From an uncultured Clostridia bacterium (GTDB lineage Bacteria > Bacillota > Clostridia > TANB77 > CAG-508), in the NCBI GenBank assembly GCA_934167755.1, contig CAKPLT010000008.1, forward strand, positions 1 through 64,000: DNA of 64,000 nucleotides. Direction: 5' to 3'. A program made the translations under genes and the position numbers. Positions 1 through 8,361 of this stretch are shown here, piece after piece (the first letter of the stretch is position 1; each line of letters starts with the position of its first letter). Under the pieces are notes generated by a model. That model did not search any database, had not been told where the DNA came from, and worked only from the letters and a program-made list of their open reading frames with translations.

Positions 1-146
1 AAAGGGGGAGTTTCTTTTTTATTAAATTTGAATAAATCTCTTGTAATTTATCAAAAATATGATATACTTTAATAAATGGATTGATGTTTGTATCAATCGT
101 TAAGAGAGCCAAAAGTTGTAAATAACTACTTCGTTGGCACCATTAG

Positions 147-180
147 AACCTCAAGTAGTTCGTAAGATATGCTTGAGGTT
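147..180. terminator. hairpin downstream of integrase remnant
   Basis: A 9-base inverted repeat (AACCTCAAG ... CTTGAGGTT) is separated by 16 bases. On the plus strand it is followed by a short T-rich stretch; on the minus strand it lies just beyond the integrase remnant. It could be a transcription terminator or part of the attachment-site region of the lost element. The rest of 1-283 holds no coding sequence I can support, only a short direct repeat (AAAGTTCTAAC twice, near 198-222). Confidence 0.4.
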
Positions 181-283
181 TTAATTTATAAAAAATGTGC
201 AAAGTTCTAACAAAAGTTCTAACACTTTTCCAAAATTAGAATTTTTATACATAGTTAGAAATGTATTTTTTAAGACAGATTAC

Positions 284-607
284 CTAAATAGCGAGTTTGG
301 TAATTTGTTCTTTTTTTGTATCTTTTGTATCTAATGCAAGTTTATTTTCAATTATGTTTGCAGATACCTTTTTATTTTCTATATCTGCATGGGCATATCT
401 TAGCGTAGTTTGGAAATTAGAATGACCTAGCCATATTTGTATATCTTTAACTGGTACACCATTTTGAATTAATAAAGTACCACAGCTATGTCTTAAATCA
501 TGTAGCCTAATGTGTCGTAGATTGTTATTATCTAATATTTTACTAAAAGTTTGTGTTACATATCCAAGTTTCATTAATTCTCCATTTTGCATTAAACAAA
601 TATAGTC
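284..607 (-). pseudogene. tyrosine recombinase/integrase, C-terminal remnant
   Basis: The fragment holds only the catalytic end of a phage- or ICE-type tyrosine integrase. Counting from the first ATG (at 592), the box II motif is H31-x-x-R34 (HDLRHSCGTLL), followed by H57 (LGHS) and the nucleophile Y66 (RYAH). The N-terminal SAM-like and core-binding domains and the first catalytic Arg are missing. Homology continues a few codons upstream of the ATG (DYICL) and then hits a stop, so the gene is truncated rather than a small intact protein. An intact integrase of this type is near 380-400 residues. The break lies about 50 bp from the methyltransferase gene, so this is a scar of an integrated element. 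No activity is expected. Confidence 0.85.
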
Positions 608-661
608 TTTATAATAATGGAACTTTTTTTACAGCCCCTTATCTGAAAATTAAAAATCATT

Positions 662-1318
662 TTATTTTTTTAATACATAGACTAACCACTTATTATTGTT
701 ATCTCCACCTTCTTTGTGAAAATCTTGAATTTGAAATTTAGTTTGAGAAATAATATCATCTAAGTTCTTTTGATTAAAATACTGATAATATCGTTCTGCT
801 CCCATGTGATATTCATTAGGAAAATCAACCCATTCATTATCAACATTTCTTGTTTCTCTATTTATAACATTGAATATGAAGATACCATTACTTTCAAGAT
901 TATCATAAGATATTTTTAAAGTTTCAAAAATATCTTCTTCAGTAAAGTGTACAAATACTCTCCAAGCTAAAATTCCAGAATATTTTTCTTTAAAATCATC
1001 CTCTAATATGTTAAATTTAATTGTAGTTAATCCATTATTTTTTGATGCTCTTATAAAATCGTCTGCTATATCACTTGCTGTCACATTATAGCCTAAACTT
1101 TCAATATATTTTGCATTATCTCCATTAGCTGAACCTATTTCTAATATCTTTGCATTTTTAGGTAATGTTTGAAAAGAACTTTTTAAGAAGTTGTTTAATT
1201 TTTCACGCTTGCGATTTGCCTTTTCTGGTTCAAGTTTATCATGTTCAATACTTGTAGCTAAATATGTACTTGCTTTTTCTTTATATATTTCAACTGTTTT
1301 CTTATTTTCTATACTCAT
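662..1318 (-). CDS. class I SAM-dependent methyltransferase
   Basis: A 218-residue Rossmann-fold methyltransferase. Motif I is ILEIGSANGD near residues 57-66 and binds S-adenosylmethionine; an acidic post-I residue follows (VTASDIADDF), and the later strand reads GIFIFNVINRE. Substrate is unknown; nothing in the sequence ties it to DNA, RNA or a metabolite. I chose the ATG at 1318 because GGTGGAG sits 6 bases upstream; a GTG at 1330 overlaps that site and is less likely. It lies between an integrase scar and a broken HD-domain gene, and is probably cargo or a survivor of a decayed mobile region. It appears complete and in frame. Confidence 0.8.
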   Translation of the reverse strand: MSIENKKTVEIYKEKASTYLATSIEHDKLEPEKANRKREKLNNFLKSSFQTLPKNAKILEIGSANGDNAKYIESLGYNVTASDIADDFIRASKNNGLTTIKFNILEDDFKEKYSGILAWRVFVHFTEEDIFETLKISYDNLESNGIFIFNVINRETRNVDNEWVDFPNEYHMGAERYYQYFNQKNLDDIISQTKFQIQDFHKEGGDNNNKWLVYVLKK

Positions 1319-1335
1319 TATAATCTCCACCTTTT

Positions 1336-2341
1336 TTATTCAAAATCAAAATCTGAAAATACATATTTTGCAGTTTTATAATTAAGTGCTTCGTTAATAT
1401 CAATATCTGCCTTTTCAGAAATATCTTTTATTATTTTAAATTCATTATTTAATTTAACTAAAGGGTTAATATATCTTTTCTTAACTTTTTCTATATTAAC
1501 AAAGTATTTACCCTCTGGAAGAGTTTCACTTGTATTAACTTCTATTGCATTTTCTCATTTTTTTTAGCTCTCTGCTATATTATTTTCATTACATTGTTTA
1601 ATTCTATCAATTATATCTTTTTCGGATAAATTATACATTTCTTTAATATCAATTAAATTTTTATCTAGCATTTTTTTCATAATATCAGCCAACATTTGCA
1701 TTGTAAATAAAGTTTTTTCTCTTAATATATAATCTTGATAAAATACTCATTGTATGTACAAATTTTTCAGCTTTATCAACATCTTTAAAACCTAATTCAT
1801 CTATTCCATTTTTATCTTTTTGAATTTCAATATTATCATAGACTTCTTTAACTTCTTCCAATGTCCAAAGTTTTTCAGTTGCTCCAAGTCCTTTGGAAAG
1901 TGTATATTCTAATCTATCACTTGAAAGTCTTGGTGTGTCATTATCAGCAATTGGGTAAATGTGATAATCTGCTACTTCTTCTACCTTAATACCATCTCTA
2001 TTTAATAAATACATTAATTCTTCTGAATCTTGTATAATTTTAGTTGTTAATTCTTCTGTAGATTCTTGCTTTTCATAATCTTTGTTCATAAAATCAATAG
2101 AATGCTTAAATACAGGTGTTGCAATATCGTGAAATAAACCTGATAGAGTTTGCTTTTTATCTTTAGTAAAATGCCAAATTATTAACGCCACTGCAATACT
2201 ATGATCTAAACTTGAGTACCACATTTGATTATACATTTTTGAATATATAGTATCACAACTGAGACTATCGTAGATGTTGTGTAAATCGGATTTCCTTCCG
2301 ATTGATAACTTGAAAAAATTTAATATTTTTATTATTAACAT
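1336..2341 (-). pseudogene. HD-domain phosphohydrolase, frame-disrupted
   Basis: The first open segment (2341 down to 1685) encodes 218 residues with an HD-type metal site: H47 (SLDHS) and the H71-D72 pair (LFHDIATPVF). It resembles the YfbR/HD hydrolase superfamily, which acts on nucleotides. Near 1711-1730 the frame changes: the next frame continues with plausible sequence (LREKTLFTMQMLADIMKKML), so the printed C-terminus RKNFIYNANVG is an artefact of the shift. A second break follows an A8 run at 1555-1566, where in-frame TAA and TGA interrupt, after which the frame again codes sensibly to a stop at 1336. Intact length would be about 335 residues. Either it is decaying or the assembly carries homopolymer indels. 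Confidence 0.75.
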
Positions 2342-2400
2342 TATTTTAATAATATTTTTCTAAAAAATCAATACTTTAGAAAAAGTTGTGTAAGTTTAAT

Positions 2401-2429
2401 AGGGCTTAAGAAAAAATCCTTCTTAAGCC
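2401..2429. terminator. hairpin terminator between HD gene and IS remnant
   Basis: Inverted repeat GGGCTTAAGAA ... TTCTTAAGCC with a 6-8 base loop, followed on the plus strand by a T-rich stretch (ATTATTTTTA). It may work in either direction. Confidence 0.6.
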
Positions 2430-2449
2430 TATTATTTTTAGGTTTTATT

Positions 2450-3197
2450 TTATATTCTGCCTTCATACATAATCCTAAATTGAGATAAGCATAAATCCCA
2501 TTTATCAACCATTCTTGACCATTTTTTCTCTGCTTTTAATGTTGATAGATATAACACTTTTAATAAAGACATGTCTGTTTGTATACATTCTATTTTATAT
2601 TTAAATTTTTTTATCACTATTTCTAAAACTTGCGTTGATGCATATGTACTATGCTCTTTGCTTGCCCATAATACTCTTTGCCTTGTATACTCATTTATTG
2701 CTATATATTGATAATATTTTTCTTCTAGTTCTTTCAATTCCTTTGACATACATTTCTGCAGTACATATTTCACATCTATTTGTATTCTTTCTCCTGGATG
2801 ACTCATTTTTTGATATGGTTTTGATTCATATGCTTTCTTCTTACTTGGTGTCTTTTTATATATTCCTAATCTTTCCATAACCTTATATAAGCTTGTTATT
2901 TGTCTTGTATATCCGTTTTCATTAATTTTACCCCCAATACAACTAACCCTACATCTGGATTTTGGGCTTTGGATTTTTTTATCATCTTTATTTCTTCTTG
3001 TGTATGTTGATTTGGATATGAATGGGGCCTTCTTGATTTATTTACTAATAATTTTCTGCTTCCATCATACTTTTCTCTCCATCTATATATTGTTTTCTAT
3101 GCTGTTTATATCTTTTGGCTGCTTCTGTCACTCCATGTTTTAATGAATATTCTACAACTGATTGCTTAAATATTATATCTTGTGTTATACTATTCAT
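2450..3197 (-). pseudogene. DDE (rve-type) transposase, degraded
   Basis: Remains of an IS481/IS3-like transposase. Reading from an ATG at 3197, the N-terminal helix-turn-helix is recognisable (LKHGVTEAAKRYKQHRK), then the frame shifts near 3090 (KTIYRWREKYDGSRKLLVNK), again near 2925 (before GYTRQITSLYKVMERLGIY), and again at the second catalytic segment, where IECIQTD should continue into NGTEF but does not. The first acidic residue is visible in IQIDVKYV. The segment carrying the last Glu is missing. With three shifts and a lost C-terminus this copy cannot be autonomous. I could not fix its ends: a possible outer edge is the TGTGACATATCTATTG segment near 3276-3291, but I found no convincing partner near 2340-2450. 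Confidence 0.8.
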
Positions 3198-3260
3198 AGG
3201 AAATACCTTCTTTCGATATTAGTTTTGTGGTAAAAACATTATATCATATTGGTATTTCCT
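3198..3260. promoter_or_regulatory. inverted repeat spanning the transposase leader
   Basis: AGGAAATACC directly upstream of the transposase ATG is matched by GGTATTTCCT 43 bases further upstream. A transcript starting outside the element would fold over the ribosome binding site (GAAGG) of the transposase, while one starting from the internal GATATAATG would lack one arm. That is the known logic by which some insertion sequences block read-through expression; here it is only inferred. Confidence 0.4.
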
Positions 3261-3393
3261 TTTTTTATTCTTTAGTGTGACATATCTATTGTAAACCTAT
3301 AGAAATTGACCAAGAAAAATTTGAAAATATACTAGAATAAAAATATTAAATATGATAAAATGTAGAGAAAAATAAAATTAAGGAATTTTAAAT

Positions 3394-4482
3394 ATGATAA
3401 AAGATATAATTAAATATGGAGAAGCAGAAATTGCTTATAAAAACAAACAATTATTAGCTCAAAAGCCAAAATTATACAATCTATTTTGGGAAACTACTCT
3501 AAGGTGTAATGCAAAATGTAAGCATTGTGGTAGTCGAGCTGGAGAAGAATGCAATTTTAAGGATGAATTATCAACATCAGAGATTAAAAATGCATTTCAA
3601 AGTATTGCAAATAAATATAATGCAAATGAAATTTTAATAAATGTAACAGGAGGAGAACCATTACTTCGTAGAGATTTATTTGATGTAATGACTTATGCTA
3701 ATAAATTAGGATTTCATTGGGGAATGACTACTAATGGAATGCTAATTAACGAGGATGCAATAGACAAAATGAAAATATCAGGAATGGATACAATTTCTAT
3801 TAGTATAGATGGTTTAAAAGATACTCATAATGAGTTTAGAGGTGTTCCAAATTCTTTTGAAAGGATAATCCAAAACATACAAAAATTAAAAAAAGCTAAT
3901 TGTCTACAATGGTTGCAAGTTACTACTGTTATTAATAAATCTAATATTGATGAATTAGAAGAATTATTTAAAATAATTAAAGATTTAGATATTAATTCTT
4001 GGAGAATATTAAGTATAGAGCCTATCGGAAGGGCAAATGATAATGAGGATTTATTATTAGATAAAAATGATTATGAAAGATTATTCAGATTCATTAGAGA
4101 TAAGAAAAGAAGTTCAAAGTTTGATGTTAAATATGGATGTAATCATTTTTTAGGAATGCAATTTGAAAAAGAAGTAAGAGATCATATGTTTTTCTGCGTT
4201 GCAGGATTTACAACAGGTAGTATTTTGTATAATGGAGATATTTATGTTTGTCCAAGTGTTGAACGAAGAAAAGAATTAGTACAAGGAAATATAAGAAAAG
4301 ATGACTTTATAGATGTTTGGGAAAATAGATTTAAATGGTTTAGAGATGAAAACAAATTTAAATGTAAAGAATGTGAAAATTGTAAAGATTGGAAGTACTG
4401 CTTGGGAGATTCTTTACACACATGGGACTTTGATAATAATAAACCTAAAATATGTGTAACCAAAATGATAGGGGGAAAATAA
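3394..4482 (+). CDS. radical SAM/SPASM domain protein (putative peptide maturase)
   Basis: A 362-residue radical SAM enzyme. The CX3CX2C motif that binds the SAM-coordinating 4Fe-4S cluster is C38-C42-C45 (RCNAKCKHC), followed by TGGEP at 85-89. The C-terminal SPASM domain has C249, C268, C286, C324, C327, C330, C336 and C354, enough for auxiliary clusters. SPASM enzymes usually modify ribosomally made peptides or small proteins. The central and C-terminal blocks (HWGMTTNG, DVWENRF, YGCNHFLG, CxxCxxWKYC) resemble from memory the maturase of the Bacteroidota rSAM/lipoprotein systems; this is not verified. An AAGGA site precedes the ATG. A small membrane protein starts two bases after the stop, so the two are almost certainly co-transcribed. 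The gene is on the plus strand among minus-strand genes beside IS and integrase scars, which suggests horizontal transfer. Intact. Confidence 0.88.
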   Translation: MIKDIIKYGEAEIAYKNKQLLAQKPKLYNLFWETTLRCNAKCKHCGSRAGEECNFKDELSTSEIKNAFQSIANKYNANEILINVTGGEPLLRRDLFDVMTYANKLGFHWGMTTNGMLINEDAIDKMKISGMDTISISIDGLKDTHNEFRGVPNSFERIIQNIQKLKKANCLQWLQVTTVINKSNIDELEELFKIIKDLDINSWRILSIEPIGRANDNEDLLLDKNDYERLFRFIRDKKRSSKFDVKYGCNHFLGMQFEKEVRDHMFFCVAGFTTGSILYNGDIYVCPSVERRKELVQGNIRKDDFIDVWENRFKWFRDENKFKCKECENCKDWKYCLGDSLHTWDFDNNKPKICVTKMIGGK

Positions 4483-4484
4483 TT

Positions 4485-4805
4485 ATGAAAAGTAAAATTA
4501 AAAAAATATTAGTGTCAAGTCAATTGTTTTTTATAGGAATGATTTCAAAGGTTTTTGCTATATCACCTTATGAGATTCAGACAGATTACGGTATTCAAAC
4601 TGCATATGGAATTGAAATATCACCTATATATAAAGGAGTAAGAATAGGAAAATTAATACTTCCAGTTATATTATTTATTATAGGTTTATGTGTGATTTTA
4701 GGCAAAAAAATAACTAAAAAAGTAAAAGCAATAGTAATATCTGCTTTAGTTTTATTAGGAATACTTGGTTATGTATTGATGAATTATATTGCAACAAATT
4801 TTTAG
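4485..4805 (+). CDS. small membrane protein, candidate partner/substrate of the rSAM enzyme
   Basis: A 106-residue protein I do not recognise. Residues 7-25 form a signal-like hydrophobic segment ending VFA, a possible cleavage site. Residues 26-56 form an exposed stretch rich in Tyr, Gly, Ile and Gln with an internal near-repeat (DYGIQTAYGIEI at 34-45). Two transmembrane helices follow at about 57-74 and 82-101, split by a Lys-rich loop (GKKITKKVK). The start is set by GGGGG 9 bases upstream, inside the end of the radical SAM gene. Two-base spacing to that gene argues for coupled translation. The repeated YGI motifs next to a SPASM enzyme make the 26-56 segment the obvious target to test for modification, but that is inference. 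Alternatively it may be an export or immunity component. Confidence 0.75.
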   Translation: MKSKIKKILVSSQLFFIGMISKVFAISPYEIQTDYGIQTAYGIEISPIYKGVRIGKLILPVILFIIGLCVILGKKITKKVKAIVISALVLLGILGYVLMNYIATNF

Positions 4806-4817
4806 TGATAGTAAATG

Positions 4818-4901
4818 CTACCACTCCATTTCTTCGTATTCAAGTTCTTCCTCATGTTCAATTTGCTTTTCTGGATTAAGATAAATATCATTTTCTGTGT
4901 A
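4818..4901 (-). pseudogene. C-terminal fragment of a lost protein
   Basis: Twenty-seven acidic codons in frame (YTENDIYLNPEK... ending EEMEW and TAG) have the look of a protein C-terminus without any start codon or ribosome site. It may be the tail of a gene removed when the plus-strand rSAM pair arrived or when the mobile element decayed. I cannot name the parent. The remaining 4902-5096 stretch is AT-rich and shows no gene I can support. Confidence 0.35.
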
Positions 4902-5096
4902 AGTCAAGAAAATGTTTTGAAATATATTTTTTTGAACATTTATCTAGTACCAATAGATATTTGTTCTTTTTTATTGTTACTTTTTTTATACCCACTTTTT
5001 GTTATTATAATTTCCAAAGCATGCAATCGACATAAAACTCATCATCTTAAATTGATTTTAACAAATTTTCATTTTTCTAATTTTGAAAGTTGAAGA

Positions 5097-5119
5097 GACA
5101 GCCTTATTTAAAAGCTGTC
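5097..5119. terminator. hairpin at the 3' end of the mazF operon
   Basis: GACAGC ... GCTGTC with an 11-base loop lies 18 bases beyond the mazF stop. The T-run is weak on both strands, so efficiency is uncertain. Confidence 0.5.
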
Positions 5120-5136
5120 GTATTAATTTAAATATT

Positions 5137-5484
5137 TTATTCCAAGCCGAAACTCACACCTAATGCACTATTCAATTGATTTATAATTTGACTATCATCT
5201 ATATGCCCTATCTTTTCTTTCAATCTACTTTTATCTATAGTTCTTATCTGTTCAGCTAAAACTACTGAATTGCTCTTAAGTCCACTTGTATTTTCTCCTA
5301 ATTTTATATGTGTTGGTAATTCTGTTTTATTTGTTTGGGATGTTATGGCTGCTGCAATAACAGTGGGACTATACTTGTTTCCTAAATCATTTTGAATTAT
5401 CAAAACTGGTCTAATTCCTCCTTGCTCTGACCCCACAACTGGACTTAAATCTGCATAAAACATATCTCCTCTTTTTACTACCAT
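5137..5484 (-). CDS. ndoA: MazF/EndoA-type mRNA interferase
   Basis: A 115-residue toxin of the PemK/MazF family, which cuts single-stranded mRNA at short specific sites. The typical N-terminus is clear (VKRGDMFYADLSPVVGSEQGG, residues about 3-23), with the RPVLIIQND strand, TVIAAAITS and the C-terminal HIDDSQ region in order. Length matches Bacillus subtilis EndoA (116 residues). GGGAGTG lies 6 bases before the ATG at 5484. In bacilli the antitoxin gene directly precedes ndoA; here only 114 bp separate it from the GerS-like gene and no antitoxin reading frame is visible. Orphan MazF genes of this kind do occur in Clostridia. It closes the cwlD-minD-minE-rodA-dusB gene row. Confidence 0.9.
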   Translation of the reverse strand: MVVKRGDMFYADLSPVVGSEQGGIRPVLIIQNDLGNKYSPTVIAAAITSQTNKTELPTHIKLGENTSGLKSNSVVLAEQIRTIDKSRLKEKIGHIDDSQIINQLNSALGVSFGLE

Positions 5485-5598
5485 TTTCTTCACTCCCAAA
5501 AACTACAATTTTAAGTCTATATTTTCGTATTTTTAAACTTAGTTTGAAGTAAAGTCAATAGTGTTTTACATTTATATATTTTGTAAAGTGTACATATA

Positions 5599-6210
5599 TT
5601 ATTTTGTACTATTTACCTTTACCTCATTATATAATATGTAAATTGTCGTTTTTTGTTTATTGTCCTTTATTTCCATTTGAGTTGGATTATATGTTTTTTT
5701 ATCTATATGTAAAACTTTTTCTTTTATATAAATATTTTGAATATTGCTACTTGCCTTCATTATTATTTCATTATCTTTTTCTTCGTAAGTTGCTTTATTA
5801 TCTTGTTTGTAATCTTCTATAAAACTATACAAATCTAAGCAATTATCGCCTAAATAACTATAATTTTCTAGAATACTACTTAAACTTAATTGGCTATTTT
5901 CTATTTTTAAATTTGTTCCATCATTTTCTATTTTTACACCAGCTATATTACTTGGTTCTATTACTTCTTGCATATTTTGGTTTGGACTTTGATATATTTG
6001 TTTTAATATATATTTATTGTTATTTTTATTACTTGTCACATCAACAGTTACCTTAACTTCATATGAACTAATATTTAAAATATAATTTACGATTTCTTGA
6101 CTATTTTTATTATTTCCATTTCTGTGATTTTTAACCATGTTTTTATAAAAAATTATTCCACCAATTATAATTAATATTATTAACAAGATAAACCAATACT
6201 TCTTTTTCAT
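5599..6210 (-). CDS. GerS-like (LolA-fold) membrane-anchored protein
   Basis: A 203-residue protein with one N-terminal membrane anchor (residues 5-24) and an extracellular domain rich in beta strands. The order of strands (YEVKVTVDVTSNK, YILKQIY, NIAGVKIENDGTNLKIEN, KTYNPTQMEIKD) fits the LolA-like fold of clostridial germination proteins such as GerS of Clostridioides difficile, which is needed for spore cortex breakdown. GerS is a lipoprotein with a lipobox Cys; this one has no Cys in the anchor. A good AGGAGGAG site precedes the ATG. Its place between dusB and mazF recalls the alr-gerS-mazF neighbourhood of other Clostridia, known to me from memory. Assignment to the fold is moderate and to the role weak. 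Confidence 0.55.
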   Translation of the reverse strand: MKKKYWFILLIILIIIGGIIFYKNMVKNHRNGNNKNSQEIVNYILNISSYEVKVTVDVTSNKNNNKYILKQIYQSPNQNMQEVIEPSNIAGVKIENDGTNLKIENSQLSLSSILENYSYLGDNCLDLYSFIEDYKQDNKATYEEKDNEIIMKASSNIQNIYIKEKVLHIDKKTYNPTQMEIKDNKQKTTIYILYNEVKVNSTK

Positions 6211-6241
6211 GCAAATCTCCTCCTAAAGTATATTTATTACT

Positions 6242-7213
6242 TTAGGCAAAAAAGTATTCTTTAATTTTTTCCATTAATATTTCTTTATTTTCAATATGAT
6301 TAATTTCATTTCTAAATGAACTTGAATTTGGCATATTTTTTGTATACCATGCAATATGCTTTCTCATTTCATTTAAAGCAACTGCTTCTCCTTTATAACG
6401 AATATCAAGTTCAATATGTTCTTTTAAAATTTCATATTTTTCTTGATTAGTTGGTCCAAGCAATTTTCCTCCTGTTTCTAAATAATACTGAATTTGTTTA
6501 AATATCCAAGGATTTCCCATTGTACCTCTTCCTATCATAATTCCATCGACCCCAGTATATTCAAACATATTTTTTGCAGATTCTTCATCTATAACATCTC
6601 CATTTCCTATAACAGGAATATTAACACTATCTTTAATTTTTTTTATAATATCTAAATCTGCTTTTCCACTATAAAATTCGTCACGAGTTCTTCCATGTAT
6701 TGTAATTGCAGAAATCCCATTCTTTTCTGCAATTTCAGCCACTTCACATGCAACTATATTACCATTATCCCATCCCTTTCTATATTTTAAAGTTACTGGA
6801 ACTTCTGAATTTGTCACTACAGATTTTACTATCTCTTCTACTTTATTTAAATCTAAAAGTAATTTACTTCCATCTCCATTTTTTACAACTTTCGGTGCAG
6901 GACATCCCATATTAATATCTACAATATCAGCTATTTTACTAACATATTTTGCTGCAAATCCCATTGTTTCTGGGTCACTTCCAAATATTTGCATACTTAT
7001 TGGTCTTTTTTCACCCTCACATTTTAATAATTGTTTAGTTTTCTCATCACCATAAAACAATGCCTTTGAACTTACCATTTCAGTACATACTAGACCTGGT
7101 TCAAACTTTTCTACAATAGTCCTAAAAGGCAGGTCTGTTACACCTGCCATTGGAGCTAATATTAAATTATTTTGTAATTCTACATTTCCTATTTTCAATT
7201 TTTTTAAGTACAT
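6242..7213 (-). CDS. dusB: tRNA-dihydrouridine synthase
   Basis: A 323-residue FMN-dependent TIM-barrel enzyme that reduces uridines in the D-loop of tRNA. APMAGVTDLPFR (20-31) opens the barrel; the catalytic Cys lies in the motif DINMGCPAPKV near residue 104; later phosphate-binding segments are ITIHGRTR, IPVIGNGD and GIMIGRG. Length is normal for DusB. The gene sits 28 bp after the dusB-proximal gene rodA's intact stop and 31 bp before the GerS-like gene, all minus strand, so it is read from the same transcript as minD-minE-rodA. In many Clostridia dusB lies near mazF or alr, as here. Confidence 0.95.
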   Translation of the reverse strand: MYLKKLKIGNVELQNNLILAPMAGVTDLPFRTIVEKFEPGLVCTEMVSSKALFYGDEKTKQLLKCEGEKRPISMQIFGSDPETMGFAAKYVSKIADIVDINMGCPAPKVVKNGDGSKLLLDLNKVEEIVKSVVTNSEVPVTLKYRKGWDNGNIVACEVAEIAEKNGISAITIHGRTRDEFYSGKADLDIIKKIKDSVNIPVIGNGDVIDEESAKNMFEYTGVDGIMIGRGTMGNPWIFKQIQYYLETGGKLLGPTNQEKYEILKEHIELDIRYKGEAVALNEMRKHIAWYTKNMPNSSSFRNEINHIENKEILMEKIKEYFFA

Positions 7214-7228
7214 ATTTTACCTCATTTA

Positions 7229-8329
7229 TTAAACATTCCATTTTTTCGTTGTCCACTTATATTTAATAATATCCCCAGACACATAAAACTTGTTATAATT
7301 GAACTCCCGTCCATAGCTTACAAATAACAACGGAACACCTGTAATTGGAAGCAATCCCATCGTCATTCCTACATTTTCTAATGTATGGAAAAGAAATATT
7401 CCACAAATTCCAGCTGCTACATAACTCCCAGCTTCATCTTTCGTTCCTTTAGCAATTTGAATCGTTTTTGTAATAATTACTACATTTAATAAAATAATGC
7501 TACATGCTACAACAAATCCCATTTCTTCTCCTATTACAGAAAAGATAAAATCTGTTGATTTAGGATATAAGTATCCTAACTGTGTTTGATTTCCTTTTAA
7601 TACTCCCATTCCAGTAACTTGTCCTGAGCCTATTGCAAGTTTTGATTGTAAAATATTATATCCTGCACCTCTTGGATCTGATTCAGGGTGTAAAAAAGTA
7701 TCAATTCTGGATTTAGCATGTTGAGGCAATACAAAATTATAAATTAATGGTACTGCAATTATTACTACTGCTAATGCAGATATTATATATTTTTTATCAA
7801 TCCCTGCTACAAAAATCATTATAATAAATGCTACTATATACGCTGTTGCTGTTCCATAATCTGGCTCTACAATTATTAAAAGAACTGGAATTGCTATTGT
7901 TACTAAAATTATTCCTAATTTTGTTATTTTATTTATTTCGCTTCTTCCTTTTCTTTGTATTATTGAAATTACATAAGATAAAAAAAGTATTATAAACACC
8001 TTTGAAATCTCTGCTGGTTGAAATGAAAATAAATCATCACCTATTACAAACCAACTCCTTGCTCCACTTATCGGCTTTGTAAACAGAACAGCTATTAATG
8101 ATATTATTGCTATTCCATACAGTATTGGAGATAATTTTATTAAAATTTTATAATCTATGAACATTACTATTATCATTATTATAAAGCTAATACCAATCCA
8201 AACAGCTTGCTTTTTAAATTCATCTAAATTTGAATCATATGATGCTGAAAATAGTGCAACTAAACCTATGCCACATAGTATAATTGCACATATCAGTATC
8301 CACCATTCCATCTTTCTTAATTTTTTCAT
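7229..8329 (-). CDS. rodA: SEDS peptidoglycan polymerase RodA, C-terminus frameshifted
   Basis: RodA of the SEDS family polymerises lipid II into glycan strands for side-wall growth. About ten transmembrane helices are visible, with the SEDS landmarks PAEISK, the acidic VEPDYGTA motif with the essential Asp, and the HPESDPRGAGYNILQS loop. Near 7306-7312 the conserved SYGGSS motif is broken: the sequence gives SYGRE because one base is extra (GGACGGGAGT). Removing it restores SYGGSSIITSFMCLGILLN and a natural stop at 7222. The downstream frame is intact, which favours a recent mutation or an assembly error over an old pseudogene. FtsW is the alternative, but the minE/minD context and short length favour RodA. 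Confidence 0.85.
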   Translation of the reverse strand: MKKLRKMEWWILICAIILCGIGLVALFSASYDSNLDEFKKQAVWIGISFIIMIIVMFIDYKILIKLSPILYGIAIISLIAVLFTKPISGARSWFVIGDDLFSFQPAEISKVFIILFLSYVISIIQRKGRSEINKITKLGIILVTIAIPVLLIIVEPDYGTATAYIVAFIIMIFVAGIDKKYIISALAVVIIAVPLIYNFVLPQHAKSRIDTFLHPESDPRGAGYNILQSKLAIGSGQVTGMGVLKGNQTQLGYLYPKSTDFIFSVIGEEMGFVVACSIILLNVVIITKTIQIAKGTKDEAGSYVAAGICGIFLFHTLENVGMTMGLLPITGVPLLFVSYGREFNYNKFYVSGDIIKYKWTTKKWNV

Positions 8330-8361
8330 ATTTATTCAATCACTCTTTTTATAGTTTTTAA

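Noticed and set aside
2342..3292. Complete insertion sequence with matching ends
   Set aside because: I could not find paired terminal repeats or a target duplication; only the degraded transposase and its leader hairpin are claimed.
4815..5093. Open frame of 92 codons on the plus strand after the small membrane protein
   Set aside because: No ribosome site, extreme Phe/Leu bias from AT-rich DNA, and it overlaps the acidic minus-strand fragment; not supported as a gene.
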